A stretch of 64,000 bases of DNA from Guyparkeria halophila. Its GTDB lineage: Bacteria > Pseudomonadota > Gammaproteobacteria > Halothiobacillales > Halothiobacillaceae. Positions 1-7,804 of the stretch are shown here, piece by piece. The stretch is taken from contig NZ_CP140153.1 in NCBI RefSeq assembly GCF_034479635.1, positions 689,501 through 753,500 on the forward strand. The letters run 5' to 3'. A model generated the notes under the pieces. That model was given only the letters and a program-made list of their open reading frames with translations, was not told the DNA's origin and did not search any database. The translations under genes and the position numbers were made by a program. Position 1 is the first letter of the stretch; the number at the start of each line of letters is the position of its first letter.

Positions 1-2
1 AA

Positions 3-935
3 TTGAGCGAGCGGCGCGAATGGCGCTACTGGCGGGCCGTTGCCGACGATCACCTGGGGCAGGCGACAGCGGCACGTACGGTCTGGCGCGAGTTGGCCAA
101 GACACCTGACTACCATGGTTTCCTGGCCGCTGACCGGCTCGGTATCGTCTATCCCCTGCCCGCGGATCAAGGCGCGCCGCCGAGGCCCGCGGACGAGGCC
201 GTCGCCACGCTGGCCGCCAATCCTTGGCTGTCGCTCGCCTTTGCCCTGCATCGGCTCGATCGCCCCGACGATGCCCGTCGCCTGTTCAATCACGAGATCG
301 ACGGATTGGGCGAGGATCTCCTGCCGGCACTTGCCTACCTCACCGACCGGGCCGAATGGCACGACCGGGCCTCGGTGGTGATCGCGCGCATGGACAAGCT
401 GCACGATCCCGAGTGGTATGCGACCCGTTTTTCGCTGCCGCACCGGGCACTGGTGCAGGCACAGGCCGAACGACAAGGCGTGCCGGCCGAATGGGTCTAC
501 TCGATCATGCGCCGCGAAAGCCTGTTCATGCGCGACATCGGCTCGGGTGCCGGGGCGCAGGGGCTGATGCAGTTGATGCCGGCGACCGCACGCTGGATCA
601 ATCGGCAGGCCGGGCTGGGGTTATCGCCGGGACAGCTGGCCGACCCCGGCACCAATGTCGCGCTGGGTACGGCCTACATCGGGCACATGGCCGAACGGTT
701 CAAGGGACAGTACCCGTTGGCCACCGCGGCCTACAATGCGGGTCCGGGGCGCATCAAGGGGTGGTTGCCGGCGGTGCCGTTGCCGGGGGATGTCTGGGTT
801 GACACGATCCTGTTCGACGAGACGCGCGCCTATGCGCAGGCGGTGCTGGCGGGCATGGTGACCTATCGTTGGCGGCTGACCGGTGAGCCCCGTCGCCTGG
901 GCGAACTGCTGTCGGTGGTCACGCCGCAGGAATGA
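3..935 (+). CDS. slt: Soluble lytic murein transglycosylase, C-terminal part (5' end outside window)
   Basis: This periplasmic muramidase cleaves the MurNAc-GlcNAc bond to give 1,6-anhydromuropeptides. The visible 310 residues match the last half of Slt70, which is about 640 residues long. A superhelical linker is followed by the SLT lysozyme-like domain from about residue 155. The catalytic Glu is residue 172 in IMRRES, followed by GAQGLMQLMPATA and the AYNAGPGR motif typical of family-1 transglycosylases. The reading frame is open to the left edge, so the TTG at position 3 is not the real start. sbcB follows 76 bases downstream on the same strand. Confidence 0.93.
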   Translation: MSERREWRYWRAVADDHLGQATAARTVWRELAKTPDYHGFLAADRLGIVYPLPADQGAPPRPADEAVATLAANPWLSLAFALHRLDRPDDARRLFNHEIDGLGEDLLPALAYLTDRAEWHDRASVVIARMDKLHDPEWYATRFSLPHRALVQAQAERQGVPAEWVYSIMRRESLFMRDIGSGAGAQGLMQLMPATARWINRQAGLGLSPGQLADPGTNVALGTAYIGHMAERFKGQYPLATAAYNAGPGRIKGWLPAVPLPGDVWVDTILFDETRAYAQAVLAGMVTYRWRLTGEPRRLGELLSVVTPQE

Positions 936-962
936 ACCGGAGCGATCCGGAATTCCCCGGAG

Positions 963-992
963 TGACCCCGGAATGACCCCGGAACACCGGGG
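963..992. repeat. Short tandem repeat and hairpin between slt and sbcB
   Basis: The 11-mer TGACCCCGGAA occurs twice in tandem and is followed by CCCCGG-AACA-CCGGGG (977-992), a 6-bp perfect stem. No T-run follows, so it is a weak terminator candidate at best. Confidence 0.35.
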
Positions 993-1011
993 CTGATCCC
1001 CTTATTCACTG

Positions 1012-2580
1012 ATGCCACGGAGTCGGGCCTTGTCTGTTGCCACCACGCCACCGAGCTTCCTGTTTTTCGACCTGGAGACCACGGGGGCCGACCCGGTCTT
1101 CGACCGCCCGCTGCAGTTCGCGGCGATCCGTACCGACATGGCGCTCGAGCCGATCGGCGAGCCGGTGGTCTGGTACGCGCGTCCCCCCGAGGATTGCCTG
1201 GCGCATCCCGCGGCGGTCATGACCACCGGCCTGCTGCCCGATGACCCGGTACTGGCCGGGGCCGATAGCGAGGCGAATCTGGCCAATCGCATCCACCGAC
1301 TGGTGAGCCAACCGAACACCTGCGTGGTCGGATTCAACAACCTGCGCTTCGATGCCCCGATGTTGCGCTTTCTCTTCTGGCGCAACCTGCTCGATCCCTA
1401 TCGTCACGAGTGGGCCGACGGCAACAGTCGGTTCGACGTGCTGGATGCCGCGCGCGCCTATCGCCTGCTGGCACCCGATGCGCTCAATTGGCCGGTGAAC
1501 GGCGAAGGGCGACCGACGCTGCGGTTGTCCGAGCTGTCGGCGGCCAACGGGCTGACGCACGAGAATGCGCACGATGCCCTCAGTGACGTCGAGGCCACCA
1601 TCGAGCTGGCGCGCGCCCTGCGCGATGCCGATCCGGTGCTCTGGGAGCGCCTGCTGGCGGCAAGGGACAAGCGGGAGGTGGCGCGTGTGATTGATCAGCC
1701 CGGTCACGGGCCTTTCCTGCACGTCTCGCCACGCCTGCCGGCGCGGGTGGCCTCGGCATCGATGTTCGCCTCCTTCGGTCAGGTCGACCGCAATCGCAAT
1801 CGGCGCGAATGCTGGGACCTGCGCTTCGACCCGCTGCCCTGGCTGGATCTGGATGCCGAGCAGTGGGCCGAGCGTCGCTTCCTGAAAAATCCGCCGATCG
1901 ACGCCGAACGAGACTGGGACGACCTGCGCCTGCCGATCAAGTCGATCCACCTCAACCGCGTACCGGTCGTCCTGCCCGCCGAGACGCTCGAGCGCGACGG
2001 GGTGGCCCAGCGCATGGTGATCGATCGCACCCGGATCGACGAGCATGCCGAGTCCTTCCGGCGTCACTTCGATGCCTTGCGCGACCGTCTGATGGGGGCG
2101 TTGGCGCAGACCGAGGGCGAGTTCCCGCCCCGGCCGGCCGAGCAGTCGCTCTACGCGGGCTTCGTGCCCAATGCCGACCGGCGCCACCTCGAGGATTGGT
2201 GGGGGCGGGCACGAAGCCTCCGGTCACGACGGGACGCGATCGCCCATGCGCGGGACCTGCTTGCCTGGTCGTTCGAGGATCCGCGCCTGCCGGACCTGGT
2301 GGAGGGCTTTGTCGCCCGCAATCTGCCCGAGGCACTGGATGCGGCCTCCGGGGAACGATGGCGGGCCCGTCTGGTCGATCAACTACGGCCCGGGCAGCGT
2401 GCCGGGCATGGCGACGGGACGGACATCGGGGTGGCGCGCGATTTTCCCTCGCTGTTCGCGGAGGTCGAACGCCTGGCCGACGACGACCACTGGTCGCCTG
2501 AGCAACGGGCGCTGCTCGGTCCGTATCGGCGCTGGCTCGAGGCGCGCGAGCGGGCGGTGGCCGAAGGCGTCGGTAAGTGA
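1012..2580 (+). CDS. sbcB: Exodeoxyribonuclease I
   Basis: This enzyme is a processive 3'-to-5' single-strand DNA exonuclease used in recombination and mismatch repair. The DnaQ-like DEDDh fold opens with FFDLETTG (Asp20 and Glu22 as metal ligands). FNNLRFDAPMLR and HDALSDVEA supply later acidic and His residues, followed by the ExoI SH3-like and helical C-terminal regions. The length of 522 residues is close to the E. coli enzyme at 475. The ATG at 1012 has no visible Shine-Dalgarno. A TTG at 1030, preceded by GGAG with a 7-base gap, would give an N-terminus closer to the E. coli length and may be the true start. Confidence 0.93.
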   Translation: MPRSRALSVATTPPSFLFFDLETTGADPVFDRPLQFAAIRTDMALEPIGEPVVWYARPPEDCLAHPAAVMTTGLLPDDPVLAGADSEANLANRIHRLVSQPNTCVVGFNNLRFDAPMLRFLFWRNLLDPYRHEWADGNSRFDVLDAARAYRLLAPDALNWPVNGEGRPTLRLSELSAANGLTHENAHDALSDVEATIELARALRDADPVLWERLLAARDKREVARVIDQPGHGPFLHVSPRLPARVASASMFASFGQVDRNRNRRECWDLRFDPLPWLDLDAEQWAERRFLKNPPIDAERDWDDLRLPIKSIHLNRVPVVLPAETLERDGVAQRMVIDRTRIDEHAESFRRHFDALRDRLMGALAQTEGEFPPRPAEQSLYAGFVPNADRRHLEDWWGRARSLRSRRDAIAHARDLLAWSFEDPRLPDLVEGFVARNLPEALDAASGERWRARLVDQLRPGQRAGHGDGTDIGVARDFPSLFAEVERLADDDHWSPEQRALLGPYRRWLEARERAVAEGVGK

Positions 2581-2631
2581 TTCAAAGCTTCTCTGACAGC
2601 AGCCAAGCAGCCGCAATTCAGACACTTGCGC

Positions 2632-2658
2632 TCAAGTGATCAGGCCCAAAGCCGATAA
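2632..2658 (+). promoter_or_regulatory. Candidate sigma-28 (FliA) promoter of the CBS-domain gene
   Basis: TCAAGT (2632-2637), 13 bases, then GCCGATAA (2651-2658). This matches the flagellar sigma-28 consensus of Pseudomonas-type bacteria (TCAAGT, spacer about 12-15, GCCGATA) without mismatch. It lies 27 bases before the ATG of the CBS gene. Confidence 0.6.
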
Positions 2659-2685
2659 CCCGACAGGGAACACGAGGAATTCAGC

Positions 2686-3324
2686 ATGAGCTTTACGGTC
2701 TTTGGTCGCGGGGTCAGCGACGGGGTGACCATCGACGAGGCGGCGTCACCCGGTCTGCTGCGCCCGCCAATGATGGTCGAGCCGCCGCCGGCGGTCCGCG
2801 AGGACCAGGCCGGTACGCCGTTCGCGCTGGATCGTGATGCCCGTGCCCCCCGTGATGATTCGCTGCGTGCCTATCGAGAGGCCGCCGGGCAGGTCAATCG
2901 GGAGCCGGCACCGGTGTCGGTGGCCGAGCAGATCATGTCGCGGCCGGCACTGACCATCCGCATCAATGAGACCGTGGGCCGGGCGCGCGACCTGATGGCA
3001 GAGCGGCGCATTGGCCTATTGCCGGTGCTGGGGGAGGACGGTCGCATCGAGGCGATCATCACCCGCGGGGACATCACGCGTCAGCGCATTCGCTATTCGG
3101 ATCTGGCCAAGATGCCCGTCGGAGCGATCGCTCGCTTCGAGGTGCTGACGGCCGGGCCCGCGACCAATATTCGTGAACTCGCTCGGGTGCTGCTCGAGCA
3201 GGATATTCGTGGCATGCCGATCGTCGACCAGGCCGAGGATCCGCCCCGGGTGGTGGGGGTGGTTACCCGCAGCGACATTTTGGGGGCCTTGATCAACTAT
3301 GCACCGCTCGAGCTCTGGCTGTAG
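2686..3324 (+). CDS. Two-CBS-domain protein of unknown role, possibly in the flagellar regulon
   Basis: This is a 212-residue soluble protein. Residues 1-75 are proline-rich with no recognised fold. Two CBS domains follow: about 90-145 (AEQIMSRPALTI, then EAIITRGDITR) and about 155-212 (FEVLTAGPATNI, then VVTRSDILGAL). CBS pairs usually bind adenine nucleotides and gate a partner protein. The start has a good Shine-Dalgarno (GAGGAA, 9 bases upstream). A sigma-28-like promoter stands directly upstream, which suggests co-expression with late flagellar genes. No effector domain is fused, so the partner is unknown. Confidence 0.85.
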   Translation: MSFTVFGRGVSDGVTIDEAASPGLLRPPMMVEPPPAVREDQAGTPFALDRDARAPRDDSLRAYREAAGQVNREPAPVSVAEQIMSRPALTIRINETVGRARDLMAERRIGLLPVLGEDGRIEAIITRGDITRQRIRYSDLAKMPVGAIARFEVLTAGPATNIRELARVLLEQDIRGMPIVDQAEDPPRVVGVVTRSDILGALINYAPLELWL

Positions 3325-3338
3325 TCGATCCTGAAGCC

Positions 3339-3767
3339 TTAGATGGCGGGCGTCGTGCCCTGCCGTTGGGCCAGCTCGCAGCTGTCGCTGTAGGCATCCC
3401 GCATCAGGTTGAAGCAGGTGGCCAGGAACAGGCTCTGCAGTTCGACGAACTCGTCAAAGGATTCTCGCTCGGCCTGTGTGCCGCCTTCGGCGCTGGTGAT
3501 CAGGGTGTCGGCCGACCGGTGCATCTTCACGTGCAACTGGTGGACGTTTTCGAACTCACCCTGACGCCCCGGCGGCGCGCCGTGGCTTTCCAGGAATCGG
3601 CCGAACCGACATTCGTGCTCACTCACTGTCGGTCGGGGCGTGCCGTACAGCAGTACCGCCATGATTCGTGAGTACCAGTCGAAGTGCCAGTAGGTCACTT
3701 CCTCGAAGCCGTCGATGAAGGCCTGGTAGTCGAACGGATCCGGCAGGTTTGGGGACGATGCGCTCAT
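3339..3767 (-). CDS. Stand-alone CZB (chemoreceptor zinc-binding) domain protein
   Basis: The protein is 142 residues. CZB domains bind zinc through a 3-His/1-Cys site and normally sit at the end of chemoreceptors or diguanylate cyclases. The pattern is visible here: TYWHFDWYSRI (first His-x-x-Trp), EHECRFGRFL (the Cys), and VHQLHVKMHRSAD (two His four residues apart). No other domain is present. The ATG at 3767 was chosen because the longer open frame upstream runs into a structured repeat and reads as non-coding. Its partner may be a chemotaxis or c-di-GMP protein; this is inference. Confidence 0.75.
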   Translation of the reverse strand: MSASSPNLPDPFDYQAFIDGFEEVTYWHFDWYSRIMAVLLYGTPRPTVSEHECRFGRFLESHGAPPGRQGEFENVHQLHVKMHRSADTLITSAEGGTQAERESFDEFVELQSLFLATCFNLMRDAYSDSCELAQRQGTTPAI

Positions 3768-3804
3768 GGGCGGTTTCACTTGCGGTGTAGGGCGTGGGGT
3801 CAGT

Positions 3805-4077
3805 TTAGGGAAGGGCTGCACGAATAGCCAACACCTCTGCGGGTCGCCAGGCGTCCAGATGCAAGGCGCAGTGCGTCGCCCAATGGCCGTCGCCATTGGC
3901 AAGCGCTGCAACACCGCAGATGGGCGCCTGGCGGCCCGCCCGAAGGGGCTTACCGGCTTGCCCGCCCTCGGTGTTGCCGATTCTCGCCGGGCACTGAGCC
4001 CGACTTCGAATCGGCGCCTTGATGGCGAACAAGCCGGTAAGCCAGAGGCATTGGCTATTCGTGCAGACCTTCCCTAA
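3805..4077 (+). repeat. Structured intergenic repeat, copy 1 (full length, 273 bp)
   Basis: Bounded by a perfect 16-bp inverted repeat (3816-3831 with 4051-4066), extended outward to TTAGGGAAGG/CCTTCCCTAA. It has two inner arms. Arm one is closed by CGCCAGGCG (3845-3853) with CGCCTGGCG (3925-3933) and carries an 8-bp hairpin at 3880-3899. Arm two is closed by a perfect 13-bp stem (3948-3960 with 4030-4042) and carries an inner stem at 3976-3983 with 4008-4015. It fills most of the 405-bp gap between the CZB gene and cbbY. It aligns end to end with the reverse complement of copy 2, with compensatory changes in every stem. Confidence 0.8.
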
Positions 4078-4172
4078 GCGATTTCATTTCGCCCTGACAG
4101 GATGATTCGAACATTCGGCCATGACGACTTGATGTCGCCAAGGCGGTATGGAATGCGGCGTGCCGACCTGTC

Positions 4173-4928
4173 CTAGCGTTCCAGCAGCCCAGCGAGATAA
4201 TGCAGATCGACCAAGCCGTTGTCGGGGGCGGGGCCGGCAACCGTTTCGGCGGGGTTGCCCGGCTCTCCCAGCTGGGTATGCACGGCAATCGCCCCCTCGA
4301 AATCGTCGCCGGCGGTGTAGTCGTTGATCGTGACCACCACCGGTACGTTGGCGGCGCAGGCCGACCGCACGCCGTTGGCCGAGTCTTCCAGGGCCATGGC
4401 CTCGTTGGCGGCGAGCCCCATTTTCTCGAGGGTCCAGGTATAGATGTCCGGCGCGGGCTTCTTTGCCGGCACGATGTCGCCGGCGGCGATCAGCTCGAAC
4501 CAGTCGGGGCTGTCATCGCCCAGCGTGGCGCGCAGCAGGCCGGTCACGTTCTCGGGAGTGGTTGTCGTGGTGATCGCCAGGCGCATGCCCGAGGCGCGGG
4601 CCTCGTCGATCAGCCGCTTTACCCCCGGGCGCAGCGGGATCTCGCCGCGGCGCAGGAGCTCGAGGTAATGCGCCGTCTTGGCCTTGTGTAGCCCGGCGAT
4701 CCAGCTGGCGAGGTCGTCGATGGCGGGCAGCGCGGGGGCATGGGTGTCGATGAAGTGCCGGATGCGCTCCTTGCCGCCGGTCACGGCCAGCAGCTCGCCG
4801 TAGGTGGGCACGTCCCAGCGCCAGTCGAGCCCGGCTTCACGGAAGGCGAGGTTGAAGGCGACACGGTGGCCGTCGCGCTCGGTGTCGGCCATGGTGCCGT
4901 CGACGTCGAAAAGAATGGCTTTCAGCAT
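4173..4928 (-). CDS. cbbY: HAD-family sugar phosphatase, CbbY type
   Basis: The protein is 251 residues, cytoplasmic. HAD motif I is DVDGTMADTE (nucleophile Asp8, acid/base Asp10), motif II lies in the TTTTTPENV stretch, motif III is the Lys in AKKPAPD, and motif IV is ALEDSANGV. The alpha-helical C1 cap lies between motifs I and II. The threonine-rich motif II and the cap match CbbY, which dephosphorylates xylulose-1,5-bisphosphate, a Rubisco inhibitor. A general beta-phosphoglucomutase/phosphoglycolate phosphatase-like role cannot be excluded. No Rubisco genes are in the window. Confidence 0.82.
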   Translation of the reverse strand: MLKAILFDVDGTMADTERDGHRVAFNLAFREAGLDWRWDVPTYGELLAVTGGKERIRHFIDTHAPALPAIDDLASWIAGLHKAKTAHYLELLRRGEIPLRPGVKRLIDEARASGMRLAITTTTTPENVTGLLRATLGDDSPDWFELIAAGDIVPAKKPAPDIYTWTLEKMGLAANEAMALEDSANGVRSACAANVPVVVTINDYTAGDDFEGAIAVHTQLGEPGNPAETVAGPAPDNGLVDLHYLAGLLER

Positions 4929-5004
4929 GCGGTGTCCGTGCGTTTGTGGTTACCATTGGGCCCGGCCGTCGGGCCACGAATCAAAACGAACGAGAGTCTA
5001 CTCA

Positions 5005-5811
5005 ATGCGCAAACGACCGGCCAGTTCCGGTGCCCGCTGGATTGCGGGTGGCTGGCAGCTTTTGAAGACCCGCCCGGGTCTCGTGATCGGCAGCGTACTG
5101 CTGATGTACCTGTTGGTGTTCCTGACGAGTTTCGTGCCGTTGATCGGCATGGGGGCGGGCTACCTGCTCGCCCCGATCCTTGGCGGTGGCGTGATCGTGA
5201 TCTTCGCCCGGATCGCCGAGATCCTCGAGCGGGCCGAGGAAGAGCCGCTGGCGCGCGAGCAGTCGATCGGTTTCGATCTGCTGTTCTCGCAGTTCTCCGG
5301 GCAGGCGCCGTGGCGCCCCTTGCTGGGTTTGGGTGGCGTGACCATCCTGGTGAACCTCGCCATCCTGCTCCTGCTGGCGGCCTTTCTCACCGCGGCGATG
5401 CCGGAGGGCGGCATGGCGGCCCTCAACAACCCCGAGACCACCGACAGCGAACGGTTGTCGCAATTGCTGCCCATCCTGACCTCGGGGTCGGCGATGGGCA
5501 TCTGGTTGGCGGTGGCCGTGATCTACGTGCTTTATCTTTCGGCCATGCTGTTCGCTATTCCACGGGTGGTGCTCGCCCAGGCGAGTCTGACCGCGTCGCT
5601 GGTGACCAGCTTTCGCGCCGTCTGGATCAACTGGTTGCCAATGCTGATTTTCGGCCTGATCTGGCTGGGGCTTTTCCTCACCATCCCGTTGACGGCCGGC
5701 CTGAGCGCGATCCTGCTGGTGCCTTGGGCCTGGGCGGGGCTTTATGCGGCCTATGTCTCGATCTTCCCGGCCGAGGACGTTCGGGCCGATGCCGCAGAGG
5801 CCGGGAATTGA
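5005..5811 (+). CDS. BPSS1780-type integral membrane protein
   Basis: The protein is 268 residues with about six hydrophobic segments (roughly residues 28-50, 52-72, 105-128, 165-190, 210-232 and 238-260). An N-terminal basic stretch precedes a WQLLKTRPG motif typical of the BPSS1780/DUF2189-like membrane family, whose function is unknown. The ATG at 5005 is the last start before the conserved region; the longer open frame upstream overlaps the start of cbbY on the other strand. It stands alone, divergent from cbbY, and ends at a strong bidirectional terminator. Confidence 0.75.
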   Translation: MRKRPASSGARWIAGGWQLLKTRPGLVIGSVLLMYLLVFLTSFVPLIGMGAGYLLAPILGGGVIVIFARIAEILERAEEEPLAREQSIGFDLLFSQFSGQAPWRPLLGLGGVTILVNLAILLLLAAFLTAAMPEGGMAALNNPETTDSERLSQLLPILTSGSAMGIWLAVAVIYVLYLSAMLFAIPRVVLAQASLTASLVTSFRAVWINWLPMLIFGLIWLGLFLTIPLTAGLSAILLVPWAWAGLYAAYVSIFPAEDVRADAAEAGN

Positions 5812-5851
5812 CGGAGCTGTTCCCTCGCTAGGTCCACAAACCGGGGCAAAT

Positions 5852-5886
5852 AAAAAAGGCAGCGTGTTGAGACACGCTGCCTTTTT
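5852..5886. terminator. Bidirectional rho-independent terminator
   Basis: An A-tract, then GGCAGCGTGT, the short loop TGAG, ACACGCTGCC and a T-tract. The symmetric stem can end both the membrane-protein gene (+) and slyD (-). Confidence 0.9.
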
Positions 5887-5927
5887 CTTGGCCGGGCGGA
5901 ACCCGGCTCGCGCCGATCGGCGTTCGA

Positions 5928-6410
5928 TCAGTGCTCGTGGCCGTCCGGGCCGTGGACGTGACCATGCTCGATCTCCTCTTCGGAGGCCGGACGCACGTCC
6001 TTGACCTCGACGTCGAAGTGCAGGGTCTCGCCGGCGAGCTCGTGGTTGCCGTCGAGGGTGATCTCGTCGCCGTTGACGTCCTTGATGGTCACGACCGTCA
6101 CACCGCCTTCGGTCTGCGCCTGGAAGCGCATGCCCGGCTCGATCTCATCGACGCCCTGGAACATGGAGCGCGGCACGGTCTGGATCATTTCCTCGTTGCG
6201 CTCGCCATAGGCATCGGCCGGCTCGATCGAGACGGACAGGGTGTCACCGACCGACTTCTCGTCCAGCGCCTTCTCCAGGCCCGGGATGATGTTCTGGTGG
6301 CCGTGCAGGTAGGCCAGCGGGCCGGTCTGCTCGGAGCTGTCCATGACTTCTCCGGCATCGTTTTTCAGGGTGTAGTCGATGGAAACGACGTGGTCGTTTT
6401 GAACTTGCAT
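5928..6410 (-). CDS. slyD: FKBP-type peptidyl-prolyl isomerase, SlyD family
   Basis: This is a 160-residue cytoplasmic prolyl isomerase and metallochaperone. The FKBP core (DYTLKNDAGEVMDSS and GLEKALDEKSVGD) is interrupted by an IF chaperone domain (about residues 70-125, including VPRSMF and AQTEGG). It closes with the NHELAGETLHFDVEV signature. A short His-rich tail (HGHVHGPDGHEH) is consistent with Ni/Zn binding but is much shorter than the E. coli tail. It is a monocistron ending at the shared terminator at 5852-5886. Confidence 0.93.
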   Translation of the reverse strand: MQVQNDHVVSIDYTLKNDAGEVMDSSEQTGPLAYLHGHQNIIPGLEKALDEKSVGDTLSVSIEPADAYGERNEEMIQTVPRSMFQGVDEIEPGMRFQAQTEGGVTVVTIKDVNGDEITLDGNHELAGETLHFDVEVKDVRPASEEEIEHGHVHGPDGHEH

Positions 6411-6512
6411 TGATTTGCCTCGCGTGGACGGCTGTGAATGTCGGGGATACCTTCGATTCCTTCTGCGACGTCAGGATCGACGAGAGGTTCCCCGTACGCG
6501 CGGGGAAAGGCC

Positions 6513-7334
6513 CTAGCGCGTGCTGAGGTGATAGAAGTGGTTGGTGGCGGCGACGAAGCCCGACGGGCTGCCGCAGTCGAAACGCCGTCCCTTGAACCGG
6601 TACGCGATCACCTTGCCTTGTTCGGCCTGCTCGCGCAAGGCGTCGGTGATCTGTATCTCGCCGCCGGTGCCCGGCGGGGTGTGTCGGAGGATGTCGAAGA
6701 TATCCGGGGTCAGGATGTAGCGACCGATGATGGCCAGGTTGCCCGGCGCGTCTTCGGCACTGGGCTTTTCCACCATGTCGGTGACGCGGATGACGTCGTC
6801 ATCGATGGGGGTGCCGCCGATGATGCCGTACTTGTGGATGTCGTGTTCGGGCACCTCCTCGACGGCGATCACCGAGCACTGGTGACGCTCGTAGATAGTG
6901 GCCATCTGCGCCATGATCCCGACCGGCGAGCCGACACACAGGTCGTCGGCCAGGACCACGCCGAATGGCTCGTGGCCGATCAGGCGCTCGCCGGTCAGGA
7001 TGGCGTGCCCCAGACCGAGCATTTCCAGTTGCCGGGTGTAGGAGAAGGTGCAGTGCTCGATCAGACGATCGATCGAGGCAAGCAGGGATTCCTTCTTGGT
7101 GCCGCGGATCTGATGCTCGAGTTCGTAGTTGACGTCGAAGTGATCCTCCAGCGCCCGCTTGCCGCGACCGGTGACCATGGCCATCTGGGTCATGCCGGCC
7201 TCGAAGGCCTCCTCAACACCGTACTGGATCAGCGGGCGATCGAGGATCGGCAGCATCTCCTTGGGCATGACCTTGGTGGCGGGCAGGAACCGGGTGCCGT
7301 ACCCGGCGGCGGGAAACAGACACTTGTCGATCAT
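6513..7334 (-). CDS. galU: UTP-glucose-1-phosphate uridylyltransferase
   Basis: It makes UDP-glucose from UTP and glucose-1-phosphate for envelope polysaccharides. The protein is 273 residues. The nucleotidyltransferase motif AAGYGTRFLPATK, the sugar-phosphate activating Lys in PKEMLPILDRP, and VVLADDLCVG are all present. The C-terminus holds FKGRRFDCGSP. The ATG at 7334 is the family start. The frame stays open further upstream into the DUF2069 gene, but that part is out-of-frame sequence of the neighbour. The upstream gene ends 2 bases before this start, so translation is probably coupled. Confidence 0.95.
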   Translation of the reverse strand: MIDKCLFPAAGYGTRFLPATKVMPKEMLPILDRPLIQYGVEEAFEAGMTQMAMVTGRGKRALEDHFDVNYELEHQIRGTKKESLLASIDRLIEHCTFSYTRQLEMLGLGHAILTGERLIGHEPFGVVLADDLCVGSPVGIMAQMATIYERHQCSVIAVEEVPEHDIHKYGIIGGTPIDDDVIRVTDMVEKPSAEDAPGNLAIIGRYILTPDIFDILRHTPPGTGGEIQITDALREQAEQGKVIAYRFKGRRFDCGSPSGFVAATNHFYHLSTR

Positions 7335-7336
7335 TG

Positions 7337-7804
7337 TCAGTCCTCTGGTTTGGGGCTTGCTTGTTCGGGGTCGGGGTCGGGGTCGGGGTCCCGGGCCATA
7401 TCCCGGGCCATGCCCTGGGCCGCATTGTTGCGGGCCTTGAGAAACCGCCGGCGCTTGATGCTGTGCCACCAGGCGGCCAGAAAGGCGAGCGTCGAAGCGG
7501 CGGCGATCAGCACGTGCCAGCCGCGATCGGCGGCAACCGCCCAGGCATCGGTGGCCGAGATCAGAAGGTAGAACAGGGCGACCAGCGCCGCCCAGATCAT
7601 GGTCTTGTAATGCCCGCGCCACAGGCCGGGCAACACGACGATCGCCGGCAGCAGCATCAGGATGGTGGTCAGTCCCGTCGGACGGATCTCGGCCTGACCG
7701 GCGAACCACAGGCCGATGTATCCCGCGACCACGCCGAGCAGCCCGAGCAGCATTACGTGCAGAGGCCAGATGGGCAAGCCTTCGCTGGTGTGGCCGGCGA
7801 GCAT
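7337..7804 (-). CDS. DUF2069 membrane protein
   Basis: The protein is 155 residues with four predicted membrane helices (about residues 14-36, 45-62, 68-90 and 98-116) and a charged C-terminal tail. It matches the DUF2069 family (COG3308), of unknown function, which commonly sits beside wrbA as here. The start overlaps the wrbA stop by one base (TGATG), indicating an operon wrbA-DUF2069-galU. The tail reads DPDPDPDPEQ because the DNA is a GGGGTC hexamer run. Confidence 0.85.
   Translation of the reverse strand: MLAGHTSEGLPIWPLHVMLLGLLGVVAGYIGLWFAGQAEIRPTGLTTILMLLPAIVVLPGLWRGHYKTMIWAALVALFYLLISATDAWAVAADRGWHVLIAAASTLAFLAAWWHSIKRRRFLKARNNAAQGMARDMARDPDPDPDPEQASPKPED
7367..7411. repeat. GGGGTC hexamer run and 11-bp direct repeat inside the DUF2069 tail
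   Basis: There are four perfect GGGGTC units at 7367-7390, then TCCCGGGCCAT twice (7389-7399 and 7401-7411). The G-runs on the + strand could form a quadruplex. The length of the acidic DP tail may vary by slippage. Confidence 0.7.

Noticed and set aside
977-992. Terminator after slt
   Set aside because: Six-bp stem only and no T-tract.
4141-4165. Possible extra end of the structured repeat (GCGGTATGGAATGC resembles GCGGTATGGCATTC)
   Set aside because: Only about 14 bases match and no partner strand or arm is found; could be chance.
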